Shown piece after piece: positions 9,800 through 19,188 of a stretch of DNA of 64,000 nucleotides. The position numbers were made by a program, and so were the translations under genes. The DNA is taken from NCBI RefSeq assembly GCF_012516475.1, contig NZ_CP051217.1, forward strand, positions 2,852,001 to 2,916,000. The letters are read 5' to 3'. Position 1 is the first letter of the stretch, and each line of letters opens with the position of its first letter. The notes under the pieces are model-generated. The model did not search any database, was not told where the DNA came from, and saw only the letters and a list, made by a program, of their open reading frames with translations. Source of the stretch: Parasphingorhabdus halotolerans. GTDB taxonomy: Bacteria; Pseudomonadota; Alphaproteobacteria; Sphingomonadales; Sphingomonadaceae.

Positions 9800-12700
9800 A
9801 TGAAAAATCTTGGGGTAAATTTGCGCAAGACTGTTTCACAGCGACGCTGTTCGGCGGCACTTCTGGCTGGAACTGCTTTGTCGATGTTGGCGACGCCAGC
9901 TTGGGCGCAAACCGCTGATGAAGCTGAAGTTGAAGAAAATGTGATTATCGTTTCCGGGATTCGTGCTTCTCTTGCCAGCGCGTTGAATGAGGAACGGGCT
10001 GCGGACAGCTTAATAGAAGTTATTAAGGCAGAGGATATCGGTAAGCTGCCCGATCAAAATCTTGCTGAAGTTCTAGAAAACGTCACTGGCGTTCAAATTA
10101 CCAGAACCGCAGGTGTCGGTACCGGTGTTCAAATTCGTGGCTCCAATGATAACCGAATTGAAATCAATGGTGTTGGAACCGTGGGCGCTGGCAGCGGTCG
10201 CAGCGGTATAAATTTTGAAGATATCAATGCAGCCATCATCGCTGCCGTGGAAGTAATCAAGGCGCCGACAGCAAAAACCACAGAAGGTTCCGTTGGTGGT
10301 ACGATCAATTTGCGCACCATTCGCCCTCTTGAGGTGTCAGACATGATTGTCAGTGCGCGAGTACAAGGCGAATATAGCGAGCTTTCCGATAGTGTTACTC
10401 CTCGCATCTCAGGAAGCTTTGCCAATAAATGGGAAATTGGCGCAGGTGAAATCGGTATCGTTCTCAGCGGTAGCTATGCTGAGCAAGAAGCAACATCATT
10501 TCGTCCCCGCGTCGACCGTGACGGTGGTCTTGTTGAGAATGTTGGAGCGACCGTTATTAGAAATGGTCGAATAGAAAATCAGGCAACTAGGCGTCCAGCC
10601 GCGCAAGCCTTTGACTTTCTTGGTATCCAGTTCTTAAACCAAGAACTGGAGAATTTTGAATATAGCACGATAAATTTTGCGGGTACTCTTGAATGGGCAC
10701 CAAGCGACAATTTGAAGTTTTATTTTGACACGATTTATAATGATCAGGAACGTAGACAGGACAGCTCGCGTATTCAGGGGTCGGGCGTCAGCGCATTACT
10801 AAACTTCAATGTACCCAATACATTTCAAACCGTTAATTTTGGTTCGCTGGACGGTGTAAATTTGGGTAGCATTGAAGCCGCCGAAACCGGCTCCATTGCT
10901 GTAAACCTTGCTGCTGATGGCGATGATCCAAATCTTCGTTTTTCAAGTGATGTTGGTGCGCGGATTACAAAAACAGAAATGTACAGACTTGGTAGTGAAT
11001 TCGAAACCGGCCTCTTTTCCGCTACGGTTGAAGCCTCGCGTGCAATTTCAAACTCTAGAAACCCCGACTTGAGTACGACGCTAAATTTCCTAAACCCCAA
11101 CACTCCGATTGGAACCGGAAATGATAACGCGGTACCTTTCGCTTATGATTTGTCTGGAGGATCACTGGCGTTCGGTATAGATTCTTCGTCGCCATTTGCG
11201 CCAACAGCAGCACAGTTGCTCGATCCCAATAATGTTGTACTTAACGCCGTTAATGTCGGAAATAATACATCGCGAAATAAGGAGGATGCATTCCGCCTTG
11301 ATATGGCTTTGGATTTGCAAGATTTAACATCTTTCCTGTCTTCTTTTGAATGGGGCTATCGCTTTAATAAACGGTCAAGCAGCTTTAGAGATATCGGTGC
11401 AAATTTGAGCTTAAGTCGCCTTTCTGACAGCCCTAATGGTTCATTCTTCTCCGATCTTTTGGTCGCTGGGCCCAATAATTTCGGTGATGCCGATGGTCGA
11501 AGCCTGTTTTTTGGTGATTTCTTGCTGATTGACCCAGATAAGGCTTTTAGTGACCAAGCCGGTACAATCGCTGCCTTGCAACAGGCAATTACCGCTTATG
11601 GCGGCACGAGGCAGCTCGGCGCAACTGCTGAAGCCAATGGCGGTTTCTTTTCAATTAATGAAACCACTCATGCAGTATATGGCCAGTTGAATTTTGAAGC
11701 AGGACCAGTTCGCGGAAACCTTGGTCTGCGGTGGGTAAACACGTCTTTGGCATCAACTGGTAACATTGTTAACACAGCGGGCGATATTATTGATTCGCCA
11801 GTTACAAGAGGTGGCTACACAAAATTATTACCACGGTTGAATGTTGCAGCTGATTTATCTGAGAATTTGTTGCTGCGTGGAAGTTTCGGCCAAGACATTA
11901 ACCGCCCTGACTTCAACAAATTATCAACATCAGTTTCTTTCGGAACAAGTGAGAATGCTTCGGTGTCAATCGGCAACCCGAACCTCGCTCCTGAAACCGT
12001 GACATCGTTTGATGCATCACTAGATTGGTATTTTGCGCCTTCATCGGTAATCAGCGTTGGTATTTTCCACAAGAAACGCAAAAACTTATTCGTGACACGG
12101 CTTGAAGATGTTGAATTTACTACAATTGGCGGACTTCCTTTCCGTGATATTACGGCTCCCTGTGAAGGCGGTGGTATATTTAATCCAATTGCAAACCGGG
12201 GTATAAGTTCTCCTGACACTGGTGTGGGTGCTTGTGTGCCGATTGAGACAACAATCAACGATACTGGCAGCACAACACAAACCGGTATTGAAGTTGCATT
12301 GCAATATGATCTTTCGCAATTTGAAGACAAGCTTGGTTTCGCATCTGGCTTTGGCCTCCAAGCAAATTATACGTATCAAAAATTTGGTGGTGGTGATGCG
12401 ATAAACACTTCTGCTGCACGGGGAACTGATGTCTTCAATGCGATAAATGGTATCTATAACGACGCCAACTTTGTTCCGGTTACTGCAAAGCAGGGGCTGC
12501 TGGAGTTCTCCAAGCATTCATACAATATTACCGGATATTATGAAAAATACGGCCTGTCGGCTCGCTTGCGTTACACATGGCGCAGTGCGTTCCGTACCGA
12601 GGACACCGTGGGTGGTGCGTCATTGGCAAGTATCTTTGGCTTCAATGCCGTTACAGCAGCCAGAGGACAGCTCAACGGCGGTATCAACTATGACGTGACG

Positions 12701-12841
12701 GAAAATATCAATATCGGCGTTGAAGGTGTGAACCTGACCAAATCGAAAATTCGCCAATATTGTGTGAACGATGGCGCGTTGCTCTGCTTTGAAGGATTGC
12801 CTGACCGACGTTTGACCGCGGGCGTCAGCGTTAAGTTCTGA
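9800..12841 (+). CDS. TonB-dependent receptor (carbohydrate type, TonB-Xanth-Caul family)
   Basis: A 1013-residue outer-membrane receptor. It starts with a signal peptide (about residues 1-37, ending PAWAQ). The plug domain covers about 50-180 and includes IVSGIRASLASALNEERAADS, IGKLPDQNLAEVLENVTGVQI and GGTINLRT. The rest is a 22-strand-type beta-barrel ending in an aromatic residue (GVSVKF), as needed for barrel assembly. Length and plug sequence fit the large receptors that import oligosaccharides in sphingomonads and caulobacters, rather than siderophore receptors. Context (TRAP uptake, lyase, KduD) suggests unsaturated uronate oligosaccharides as cargo. A GGGAGAG ribosome-binding site precedes the ATG and twin operators lie 60-110 bases upstream. 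Confidence 0.93.
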   Translation: MKNLGVNLRKTVSQRRCSAALLAGTALSMLATPAWAQTADEAEVEENVIIVSGIRASLASALNEERAADSLIEVIKAEDIGKLPDQNLAEVLENVTGVQITRTAGVGTGVQIRGSNDNRIEINGVGTVGAGSGRSGINFEDINAAIIAAVEVIKAPTAKTTEGSVGGTINLRTIRPLEVSDMIVSARVQGEYSELSDSVTPRISGSFANKWEIGAGEIGIVLSGSYAEQEATSFRPRVDRDGGLVENVGATVIRNGRIENQATRRPAAQAFDFLGIQFLNQELENFEYSTINFAGTLEWAPSDNLKFYFDTIYNDQERRQDSSRIQGSGVSALLNFNVPNTFQTVNFGSLDGVNLGSIEAAETGSIAVNLAADGDDPNLRFSSDVGARITKTEMYRLGSEFETGLFSATVEASRAISNSRNPDLSTTLNFLNPNTPIGTGNDNAVPFAYDLSGGSLAFGIDSSSPFAPTAAQLLDPNNVVLNAVNVGNNTSRNKEDAFRLDMALDLQDLTSFLSSFEWGYRFNKRSSSFRDIGANLSLSRLSDSPNGSFFSDLLVAGPNNFGDADGRSLFFGDFLLIDPDKAFSDQAGTIAALQQAITAYGGTRQLGATAEANGGFFSINETTHAVYGQLNFEAGPVRGNLGLRWVNTSLASTGNIVNTAGDIIDSPVTRGGYTKLLPRLNVAADLSENLLLRGSFGQDINRPDFNKLSTSVSFGTSENASVSIGNPNLAPETVTSFDASLDWYFAPSSVISVGIFHKKRKNLFVTRLEDVEFTTIGGLPFRDITAPCEGGGIFNPIANRGISSPDTGVGACVPIETTINDTGSTTQTGIEVALQYDLSQFEDKLGFASGFGLQANYTYQKFGGGDAINTSAARGTDVFNAINGIYNDANFVPVTAKQGLLEFSKHSYNITGYYEKYGLSARLRYTWRSAFRTEDTVGGASLASIFGFNAVTAARGQLNGGINYDVTENINIGVEGVNLTKSKIRQYCVNDGALLCFEGLPDRRLTAGVSVKF

Positions 12842-12848
12842 CAAGAGG

Positions 12849-12887
12849 AATAGGTCAGTCATGCCAACGGGGGGAGGCTGACCTATT
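12849..12887 (+). terminator. Perfect 10-bp stem-loop after the TonB receptor
   Basis: AATAGGTCAG (12849-12858) and CTGACCTATT (12878-12887) form a perfect inverted repeat with a 19-base loop, beginning 8 bases after the receptor stop. There is no T run, so it may be a Rho-dependent, attenuating or mRNA-stabilising hairpin and not a strong intrinsic terminator. Confidence 0.55.
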
Positions 12888-12953
12888 ACTTGCCGTGCGA
12901 TGGCGCAGTTCAAATATTTTTGAAGTGGCGTAAACTGAGGGCAAATAAATGTA

Positions 12954-13691
12954 ATGAAACGATTATACCTTTCGATCACGCAAGATATCATAAGCGACAT
13001 TAAAGAGGGGCACTATCCCGTCGGCACCCGCCTGCCATGTGAGCGCGAATTGGCGAAAAAGTTGAGTGTTAGCCGGGTAACGATCCGAGAAGCACAAATT
13101 GCTCTTGAAGCAGAAGGTTATATAGAAAAAGATCGCTCGGGTGCATTTGTAAAAAGGCGGGATATCAGTTTCGTTAGCGAGTTGCCCGAAATGAGTGCGT
13201 TTGAACTGACGGCTGCTCGTGCCGTTTTTGAACCAGAAGCCGCCGCTCTGGCAGCGACAAACATCACGGATGCGGGTTTGGAAGAACTGCGATTGTTAAT
13301 CCAGGCGATGGCAAATTCCAATCCCGAGACTGACGATAGCGGAGAAGACGTCGACAAAAAATTTCACCTCACAATCGCGCGCCTGTCAGGCAATGCAGCT
13401 GTTGAACATATAATCCAGACATTATGGCGTATTCGAAATGAGGTTCCGCAGGTTAGCAGTGTATATGCCAAAGTGTGTCGGGTTGATGGTGCAGCAAGGA
13501 CGGAAGAACATGCAGCAATACTGGACGCACTTTACCGACGAGACCCTCCTGCCGCTCGCTCTGCCATGCGTTTACATTTTGATCGGTTGTTTCAGGAAAT
13601 GCTGACAGTGACCGAAAATGACGCCTTAGAAGAGATCAAACGCGAAAGCAGAGAGAATCGTCAGAAGTACCTTCGTGTCACACAGATATAA
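12954..13691 (+). CDS. GntR-family regulator, FadR subfamily (UxuR/ExuR-like)
   Basis: A 245-residue transcription factor. The N-terminal winged helix (about 1-70) has the GntR pattern LSITQDIISDIKEG, GTRLPCERELAKKLSVSRVTIREA and LEAEGYIEKDRSGAFV. The C-terminal FCD ligand domain (about 85-230) includes AARAVFEPEAAALAA and a central region with Asp/His candidates for metal or carboxylate binding (DKKFHLTIAR; later EEHAAILDAL). FCD regulators of this type commonly respond to hexuronates and their catabolites. It sits between the TonB receptor and the TRAP genes, so it likely controls uptake. Its own operator was not identified. Confidence 0.88.
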   Translation: MKRLYLSITQDIISDIKEGHYPVGTRLPCERELAKKLSVSRVTIREAQIALEAEGYIEKDRSGAFVKRRDISFVSELPEMSAFELTAARAVFEPEAAALAATNITDAGLEELRLLIQAMANSNPETDDSGEDVDKKFHLTIARLSGNAAVEHIIQTLWRIRNEVPQVSSVYAKVCRVDGAARTEEHAAILDALYRRDPPAARSAMRLHFDRLFQEMLTVTENDALEEIKRESRENRQKYLRVTQI

Positions 13692-13800
13692 ATGGCGTGT
13701 ACATTGATCTTCATATCCACTGTTTTGGCTCAACAGCATTCTTTCCTACAAAAAAGCAGGAACAAAAAGCACGGCTGAATCAGATTTCTGACAGTCCCGA

Positions 13801-14862
13801 ATGAGAGCGAGAAATATGGATCAATCTTATCAAGAATATAGCGGAGACGATCTGATAGATTCTGGAAAACTATTCTCACGGCGAAAAATACTGGGCGGTG
13901 CTGCGGCAACGGCGCTGCTTGCTGGGTGCAAGCAATCGTCCGTCAGAACTCTGCGTGCAGCCGAGTTTCATCCGCCCAATTATCCTACCTCGCAAGCCAT
14001 TCTTGAAATGGGTCGGCTTATGGGACTCTATTCAAATGGTACACTGGGGCTGAAACTTTACGCGGGCAGCCAGTTGGGCTCGGAACGTGACACGCTTGAG
14101 CTGACAACATTTGGCGGTATCGACATTAACCGTGTCGCGCTTGCGCCGTTGAACAGTATTGAGCCGATGACATCGATACCGGCGTTGCCATTCATATTCA
14201 ACAATGTCGCTCATATGCGCGCCGCGATGGACGGTGCGCCAGGTCAAACAGTAATGACCTCGCTAGAAAGACACGGGTTGATCGGGCTTTGTTATTATGA
14301 TTCCGGAGCGCGATCATTCTATAATACCAAAAAACCTATTCGCACCCCCGAAGATATGGCGGGTATGAAGCTGCGTGTTCAGAATTCGGATCTCTATATA
14401 TCGCTGGTTGAGGCATTGGGAGCCAACCCGACGCCGATGCCACTGGGTGAAGTTTATCAGTCTCTGGTGCAGGGGGTTGTCGATGGCGCCGAGAATAATT
14501 GGCCGTCCTATTTTGAAGGACGGCATTTTGAGGTTGCGAAATATTATAGCCTGACGCGGCATGTAATTGCCCCGGAGGTTCTGATTATGTCAGCCCAAAG
14601 CTGGCACCGGCTATCCGAGAAGGATCAGGAAATCATTCAACGATCAGCCAAAGAGTCGGTCCCCGTCATGCGCGAATTGTGGGATGCAAAAACCAAAGAG
14701 GCTCAGGAAAACATCATTGCAGCCAAGGTTGCAGTCAATGAAGTCGATGACAAAGAAGCTTTTGTCGAACGGATGAAACCGGTTTGGGATGAATATGTGC
14801 AATCGCCCGCGCAGAAACGGTTGGTTGACGAAATACGCGAGATGGGAGCCGATCATGCTTGA
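13801..14862 (+). CDS. dctP: TRAP transporter substrate-binding protein DctP
   Basis: A 353-residue periplasmic binding protein. The leader has twin arginines and a lipobox (SRRKILGGAAATALLAGC), so it may be Tat-exported and lipid-anchored. The DctP fold follows: SQLGSERDTLEL, YYDSGARSFYNTKKPI, then EDMAGMKLRVQNSDLY with the conserved carboxylate-binding Arg, and LGEVYQSLVQGVVDGAENNWPSY. This set of motifs is shared with TRAP receptors for sugar acids. It would capture monomeric or short unsaturated uronates in the periplasm. An internal ATG at 13816 is an alternative start. It overlaps dctQ by 8 bases, forming one operon with dctQ and dctM. Confidence 0.92.
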   Translation: MRARNMDQSYQEYSGDDLIDSGKLFSRRKILGGAAATALLAGCKQSSVRTLRAAEFHPPNYPTSQAILEMGRLMGLYSNGTLGLKLYAGSQLGSERDTLELTTFGGIDINRVALAPLNSIEPMTSIPALPFIFNNVAHMRAAMDGAPGQTVMTSLERHGLIGLCYYDSGARSFYNTKKPIRTPEDMAGMKLRVQNSDLYISLVEALGANPTPMPLGEVYQSLVQGVVDGAENNWPSYFEGRHFEVAKYYSLTRHVIAPEVLIMSAQSWHRLSEKDQEIIQRSAKESVPVMRELWDAKTKEAQENIIAAKVAVNEVDDKEAFVERMKPVWDEYVQSPAQKRLVDEIREMGADHA

Positions 14863-15385
14863 GAAGGTCACTGCGTTTAATAGCCGGCTTTGTCATCTGA
14901 TATTGTGGCTCAGCGCTGCTGGATTGGTTGCGATGACATTCATCATCGGCTGGCAGGTATTTGCGCGTTACGTGCTGAACGACAGCCCGAGCTGGTCCGA
15001 GCAGGCATCACTTATACTGATGATCTGGTATGCTGTAATCGCCGCTGCGGCAGGTTTTCATGAAGGATTCCACATTCGTATCCTCGCTGTGCAAACTTCT
15101 GTCTCTGAACCGGTAGCGCGAGCGATGCGCCTGCTGGCTGAAGCAGTTGTCATCATTTGCGGTGTAATGATGCTGATCTGGGGTATTGAACTGACCGGCA
15201 TCATATCAAGCCATGTAATCCCGTCCCTTGGTATTTCCCGATCATGGGCATATTTGCCGCTACCGATTTCCGGCGCACTGATTATCCTTTTTGCTGGTAC
15301 GAGATTTGCCGGAGAAATTATTCGTCCAGGCTGGACAGCCGAGAAGCCAGTCGAGTCACAAATGAATCAGGCGGGGACCAATTAG
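14855..15385 (+). CDS. dctQ: TRAP transporter small membrane subunit DctQ
   Basis: A 176-residue inner-membrane protein with four hydrophobic segments, the normal DctQ topology. The second segment is followed by RYVLNDSPSWSEQASLILMIWY, the classic DctQ signature with the conserved Trp-x-Glu. The ATG at 14855 overlaps the end of dctP by 8 bases and is preferred over a longer upstream frame, which would lie inside dctP. DctM starts at the base right after its stop. Together with DctM it forms the Na+-driven permease used by DctP. Confidence 0.9.
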   Translation: MLEKVTAFNSRLCHLILWLSAAGLVAMTFIIGWQVFARYVLNDSPSWSEQASLILMIWYAVIAAAAGFHEGFHIRILAVQTSVSEPVARAMRLLAEAVVIICGVMMLIWGIELTGIISSHVIPSLGISRSWAYLPLPISGALIILFAGTRFAGEIIRPGWTAEKPVESQMNQAGTN

Positions 15386-16666
15386 ATGGAACTGGCTCTT
15401 CTCCTAATTCTTCTAATCGCGATGTTGATGCTGGGCGTTCCCGTGGCCTTCGCTCTGCTTATCGCCAGCGCGGCCACTTTGCTAGCGCTGGATATACCGC
15501 TTGCCGTGTCGTTGCAAAGGACAGCCGCTGGCATCAGTATATTCTCGCTGATGGCCATTCCTTTTTTCATATTTGCCGGCGACCTTATGTACCGATCGGG
15601 CATAGCCGGACGATTGGTCAATATTGCAGAGGCTTCCCTTGGCCGTGCAAGAGGCGGATTAGGTCAAGTCAACATCGGCGCGTCGATGCTATTTGGCGCA
15701 GTATCAGGCTCAGCCATTGCCAATGTCTCGGCCATGGGTTCGACAATATCTCCGCTGATGGAGGAAAAAGGTTATGACCGGGACTATGCCGCCAATGTGA
15801 ATATTACAGCAGCCATTGTCGGACTACTGATCCCGCCATCGCATAATATGATCATTTATGCGGCTGCTTCAGGAACAGGCGTTTCTATCGGTGACCTGTT
15901 TCTTGCAGGGGTTATTCCCGGAATTTTGACAGGCGGAATGCTCATGGTGGTGGCTTGGCTTATTGCCTGCCGGCGCGGTTATCCTGCCGGCGTATTTCCT
16001 GGTTGGCGACCTTTTTTGAGGGCTGTTGTGTTTGCTCTTCCGGGATTACTGACAGCGATAATCATTATCGGCGGTATATTGAGCGGTATATTTACGGCGA
16101 CGGAATCTTCTGCGGTAGCGGTGCTTTATACGATAATGGTCGGAGTTCTGGTCTACCGAACAATCGGTTATGCCAAGTTTGTTGAATCCGCGATAGCATC
16201 AGTCCGGATCACTGCAATGGTGCTACTGATTATTGGGGCAGCGAGCAGTTTTGGCTATGTTCTAGCGATATTGGAAGTGCCAACCGATCTTGCTTCGCTG
16301 CTTACCGCGCTGACCGATAATCCAATACTGATCCTGCTGATCGTTAATGTCATGCTGCTTGTTCTGGGTACTTTCATGGATATGTCGCCGCTGATTGTTA
16401 TTACCACGCCAATATTTTTACCGATTGTCGGTGCACTCGGGATTGATCCGGTACATTTTGGCGTAATCATGATGCTGAACCTTGGTATTGGTTTAGTCAC
16501 GCCGCCGGTTGGCTCGGTCTTGTTTGTCGGCGCCGCAGTCAGCAAAATTCCGGTTGAACAAACTATCAAGACAATCTGGCCATTTTATCTGGCTCTAATC
16601 GCCGCACTGCTGCTGGTCACTTATATCCCGCTATTGTCGATGGCATTGCCGAATGCGTTAAAGTAA
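15386..16666 (+). CDS. dctM: TRAP transporter large permease subunit DctM
   Basis: A 426-residue, about twelve-segment transport protein of the ion transporter superfamily. Family motifs include PFFIFAGDLMYRSGIAGRLV, GAVSGSAIANVSAMGSTI, the re-entrant loop LLIPPSHNMIIYA and the C-terminal IGLVTPPVGSVLFVGAAV. It catalyses sodium-driven uptake of the acid delivered by DctP. The start codon directly abuts the dctQ stop, so translation is coupled. A 136-base gap with its own promoter/operator separates it from the lyase operon. Confidence 0.93.
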   Translation: MELALLLILLIAMLMLGVPVAFALLIASAATLLALDIPLAVSLQRTAAGISIFSLMAIPFFIFAGDLMYRSGIAGRLVNIAEASLGRARGGLGQVNIGASMLFGAVSGSAIANVSAMGSTISPLMEEKGYDRDYAANVNITAAIVGLLIPPSHNMIIYAAASGTGVSIGDLFLAGVIPGILTGGMLMVVAWLIACRRGYPAGVFPGWRPFLRAVVFALPGLLTAIIIIGGILSGIFTATESSAVAVLYTIMVGVLVYRTIGYAKFVESAIASVRITAMVLLIIGAASSFGYVLAILEVPTDLASLLTALTDNPILILLIVNVMLLVLGTFMDMSPLIVITTPIFLPIVGALGIDPVHFGVIMMLNLGIGLVTPPVGSVLFVGAAVSKIPVEQTIKTIWPFYLALIAALLLVTYIPLLSMALPNALK

Positions 16667-16722
16667 AATGTATAAAACATCCTAATTTTACTCGGAATAT
16701 AGCCTTTAAAAACGTGCCATCG

Positions 16723-16756
16723 TTGACGCCGCCACATATTTATGACACCGGTAGCA
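16723..16756 (+). promoter_or_regulatory. Promoter/operator of the lyase-isomerase-kduD operon
   Basis: TTGACG (16723-16728), a 12-base spacer and TATG, then the near-palindrome TGACACCGGTAGCA (16743-16756). This repeats the spacing and sequence seen upstream of the TonB receptor (9688-9721), including the TTGACGCC extension. It lies about 45 bases before the GTG at 16803. The operator overlaps the presumed -10 region, which fits repression by the LacI-family protein encoded at the end of the operon. Confidence 0.72.
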
Positions 16757-16802
16757 TTAATTCAAATGTTTACGGTCTTCAGAAAAAGAGGAATATAGTT
16801 TC

Positions 16803-18488
16803 GTGAAACCTTCTGAATATAGTCTCATATTAATCCCCGCCTTCGCCGTTATGACAGCATCCTGCGTGATGGCGCAAACGGCGGTTAGCGAGCCAGCGCT
16901 GCCAGCAATTCTTGGTGATAAGACGATCGCGGCACAAAATCCTTTGCCCGATTTCAGCTATGCCGGTTACGGATTTGGTCTGGCCGAATTACCGCGCGCA
17001 GGCGGTTCCATCATTAATGTAACCGACTACGGCGTAATAGCCGATGACGGACTGGATGATAGCAAAGCGATATTGAGAGCACTTGCGGCGGCCAATGCTG
17101 TGGCTGGCAAGGTCACATTACGCTTTCCTAAAGGCAGGGTGCAAGTCACAGAAGTGCTGCGTATTACGCGCAGCGATATTGTACTCGAAGGTTTTGGTGA
17201 TGGCAAAGGCGGCACCGAGCTTTATTTTCCGCGTCCTTTGAAAATCATTGATCAATCGAGTGATCTTGATGAGCTGCGTGATTATCTGGTTCGGGAGAAT
17301 AAATTCCAGAAGGAGCCGGAAAACAACATTGATTATCTGTTCACCGAATATAGCTGGTCTGGCGGATTTATTTTCGTTGGCCCCGAAGGGACGCGGCCCG
17401 TCAGCTATGATGGCAGCAAGGACAAGCGCGATCCGGTTTTAGCTAATGGCGTGTCTGGTAAGCAATTTGGTCGTAGCTTTACCGTTGATAGCACCGCCAA
17501 TTTAAAGACTGATGATGTTATCCAGTTACAATGGTTTTCCGGTGACGGCGAAAACAGTGCGATTATCAAATCGCTTTATGGCGATACGGATCTTCCCATC
17601 GGATCACATCACTGGACATTCCCGAACCGCCCGGTTGTCGGGCAATCCACCCGGATTACCGGCATTAAAGGCAAGACGATTACTATCGGTGATCCGCTGC
17701 TCCATGACATCCGTTCCGATCAGCCTGCAGCGGTTGCCAAATGGGAACATCTGACCAATGTTGGCATCCAGAATATGCGGCTGGAATTTCCGGCTAATCC
17801 CTGGTTCGGGCATCATCTGGAACAAGGATATAACGGCATTTATATGACTGGCGTTTTTGATGGCTGGATCAGAAATCTGACGGTGCATGACAGCGATAGT
17901 GCTATCCTCACCGACAATGCCGCTAATCTCACCATTGCAGATATTACCACCACGGGTGACCACCGCGCGCATTATTCCGTGCATGTCGGATCGGTGCATA
18001 ATGTTCTGGTAAAGGATTTGCGCGTCGAAAATCCGGTCGTGCATCCAGTTAGCGTGAATACCCGCTCGACCCGGTCAGTCTATCAGCGTGCAACCGTTTT
18101 GCGCGAGGCAATACTGGATCAGCATAGCGGATCAAACCACCAGAACCTGTTTGACCAGATTACCATGTATATTGATCCGGCAAAGGGCGATGACGGCTGG
18201 CAGTACCGCCTCTATGTCGGCGGCGGCGCGCCCTACTGGAAACCGGGCCACGGTATTGGCAATACCACATGGAATATCAACCTGTTCACGCCCGATAGCG
18301 TTCCAGCAGATGCAACGGTGAACATCACTAGCGGTCTGGAAGGGCCGGGAAAAACTATCGCAGGATTACATGGAAACCGTCGGTATTCGGTGACCTATGA
18401 TCCAGAGGCGACAATTACCGCAACCAACGAAGCGATAACGCAAGCACCATCGCTTTATGATTATCAAATGTCGCAGCGCAAAAAATAG
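16803..18488 (+). CDS. Secreted right-handed beta-helix protein, putative polysaccharide lyase
   Basis: A 561-residue exported protein with a signal peptide ending near VMAQ (residue 25). Residues ~65-140 match the pectate-lyase-superfamily entry (INVTDYGVIADDGLDDSKAI, then LRFPKGRVQVTEVLRITRSDIVLEGFG). Residues ~330-460 form repeated beta-helix rungs (GIQNMRLEF, GWIRNLTVHDSDSAILTD, LTIADITTTGD, NVLVKDLRVENP). Candidate catalytic residues in this groove are His, Arg and Lys clusters such as DHRAHYSVHVGS, but I cannot assign a lyase family. It is followed by isomerase and KduD genes that handle lyase products, so a role in cleaving a uronate polysaccharide is likely. Start is GTG with AGAGGAA upstream. 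Confidence 0.75.
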   Translation: MKPSEYSLILIPAFAVMTASCVMAQTAVSEPALPAILGDKTIAAQNPLPDFSYAGYGFGLAELPRAGGSIINVTDYGVIADDGLDDSKAILRALAAANAVAGKVTLRFPKGRVQVTEVLRITRSDIVLEGFGDGKGGTELYFPRPLKIIDQSSDLDELRDYLVRENKFQKEPENNIDYLFTEYSWSGGFIFVGPEGTRPVSYDGSKDKRDPVLANGVSGKQFGRSFTVDSTANLKTDDVIQLQWFSGDGENSAIIKSLYGDTDLPIGSHHWTFPNRPVVGQSTRITGIKGKTITIGDPLLHDIRSDQPAAVAKWEHLTNVGIQNMRLEFPANPWFGHHLEQGYNGIYMTGVFDGWIRNLTVHDSDSAILTDNAANLTIADITTTGDHRAHYSVHVGSVHNVLVKDLRVENPVVHPVSVNTRSTRSVYQRATVLREAILDQHSGSNHQNLFDQITMYIDPAKGDDGWQYRLYVGGGAPYWKPGHGIGNTTWNINLFTPDSVPADATVNITSGLEGPGKTIAGLHGNRRYSVTYDPEATITATNEAITQAPSLYDYQMSQRKK

Positions 18489-18515
18489 CGGCTGCCTAAC
18501 AAACAAGGAAATATT

Positions 18516-19148
18516 ATGAAAATCGCTTTAATTTCTGAAAATAGCCAAGCCGCAAAAAACGGCATCATCCATAGCGCGCTGACATCAGTCGCCGGGCCAT
18601 TGGGCCATGACGTCCATAATTACGGAATGTATACCGCAGAAGACAGCGCGTCTCTGACCTATGTCATGAACGGATTGCTGACCGGTATATTGCTCAATTC
18701 CAAAGCTGCCGATTTTGTGGTTACAGGTTGCGGCACCGGCATGGGTTCGATGCTGGCTTGTAATGCCATGCCTGGCGTTTTCTGCGGCCTGGTTATCGAC
18801 CCGACCGACGCGTTTTTATTCAACCAGATTAACGCCGGGAACGCTATTTCAATGCCTTATGCAAAGGGCTTTGGCTGGGCGGCTGAGCTGAACCTTGAAG
18901 ATTGCTACCGCAAGCTTTTTGAAAACGAGGCAGGCGCTGGTTATCCTAAAGAACGTGCAGCGATCATGAAAACCAATCGCGGAATTCTGCACGATTTAAA
19001 AGCAGCAGCATCAAATGACATGATTACCGTGCTGAAAAATGTTGATCAGGATTTACTCAAATCGGCGATTGCTGGCGAAAAGTTTGCAGAACTTTTCTAC
19101 CCCAATTCGCAGGATGACGAGATTAGCGACTATTTGCGCAATCTTTAA
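18516..19148 (+). CDS. RpiB/LacAB-family sugar isomerase, possibly DhuI-like
   Basis: A 210-residue cytoplasmic protein. The N-terminal 150 residues show the RpiB/LacA/LacB fold: MKIALISENSQAAKN, the central DFVVTGCGTGMGSMLACNAMPG with the catalytic-type Cys, and INAGNAISMPYAKGFGWAAEL. It is longer than RpiB (about 150) by a C-terminal helical tail. No kduI gene is present in the locus; an RpiB-family protein (DhuI) is known in streptococcal glycosaminoglycan clusters to isomerise 4-deoxy-5-hexosulose-uronate before a KduD/DhuD-type reductase. The gene order lyase, this protein, KduD fits that role. The assignment is inference from context. A ribosome-binding AAGGAAA precedes the ATG. Confidence 0.75.
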   Translation: MKIALISENSQAAKNGIIHSALTSVAGPLGHDVHNYGMYTAEDSASLTYVMNGLLTGILLNSKAADFVVTGCGTGMGSMLACNAMPGVFCGLVIDPTDAFLFNQINAGNAISMPYAKGFGWAAELNLEDCYRKLFENEAGAGYPKERAAIMKTNRGILHDLKAAASNDMITVLKNVDQDLLKSAIAGEKFAELFYPNSQDDEISDYLRNL

Positions 19149-19188
19149 TTTCTACGCAGCACACACGTCACAAAATCCGGAGTAACCG

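Noticed and set aside
12849..12887. Stem-loop as a riboswitch for the GntR gene
   Set aside because: A single hairpin with no conserved riboswitch elements; a transcript-end role right after the receptor stop is simpler.
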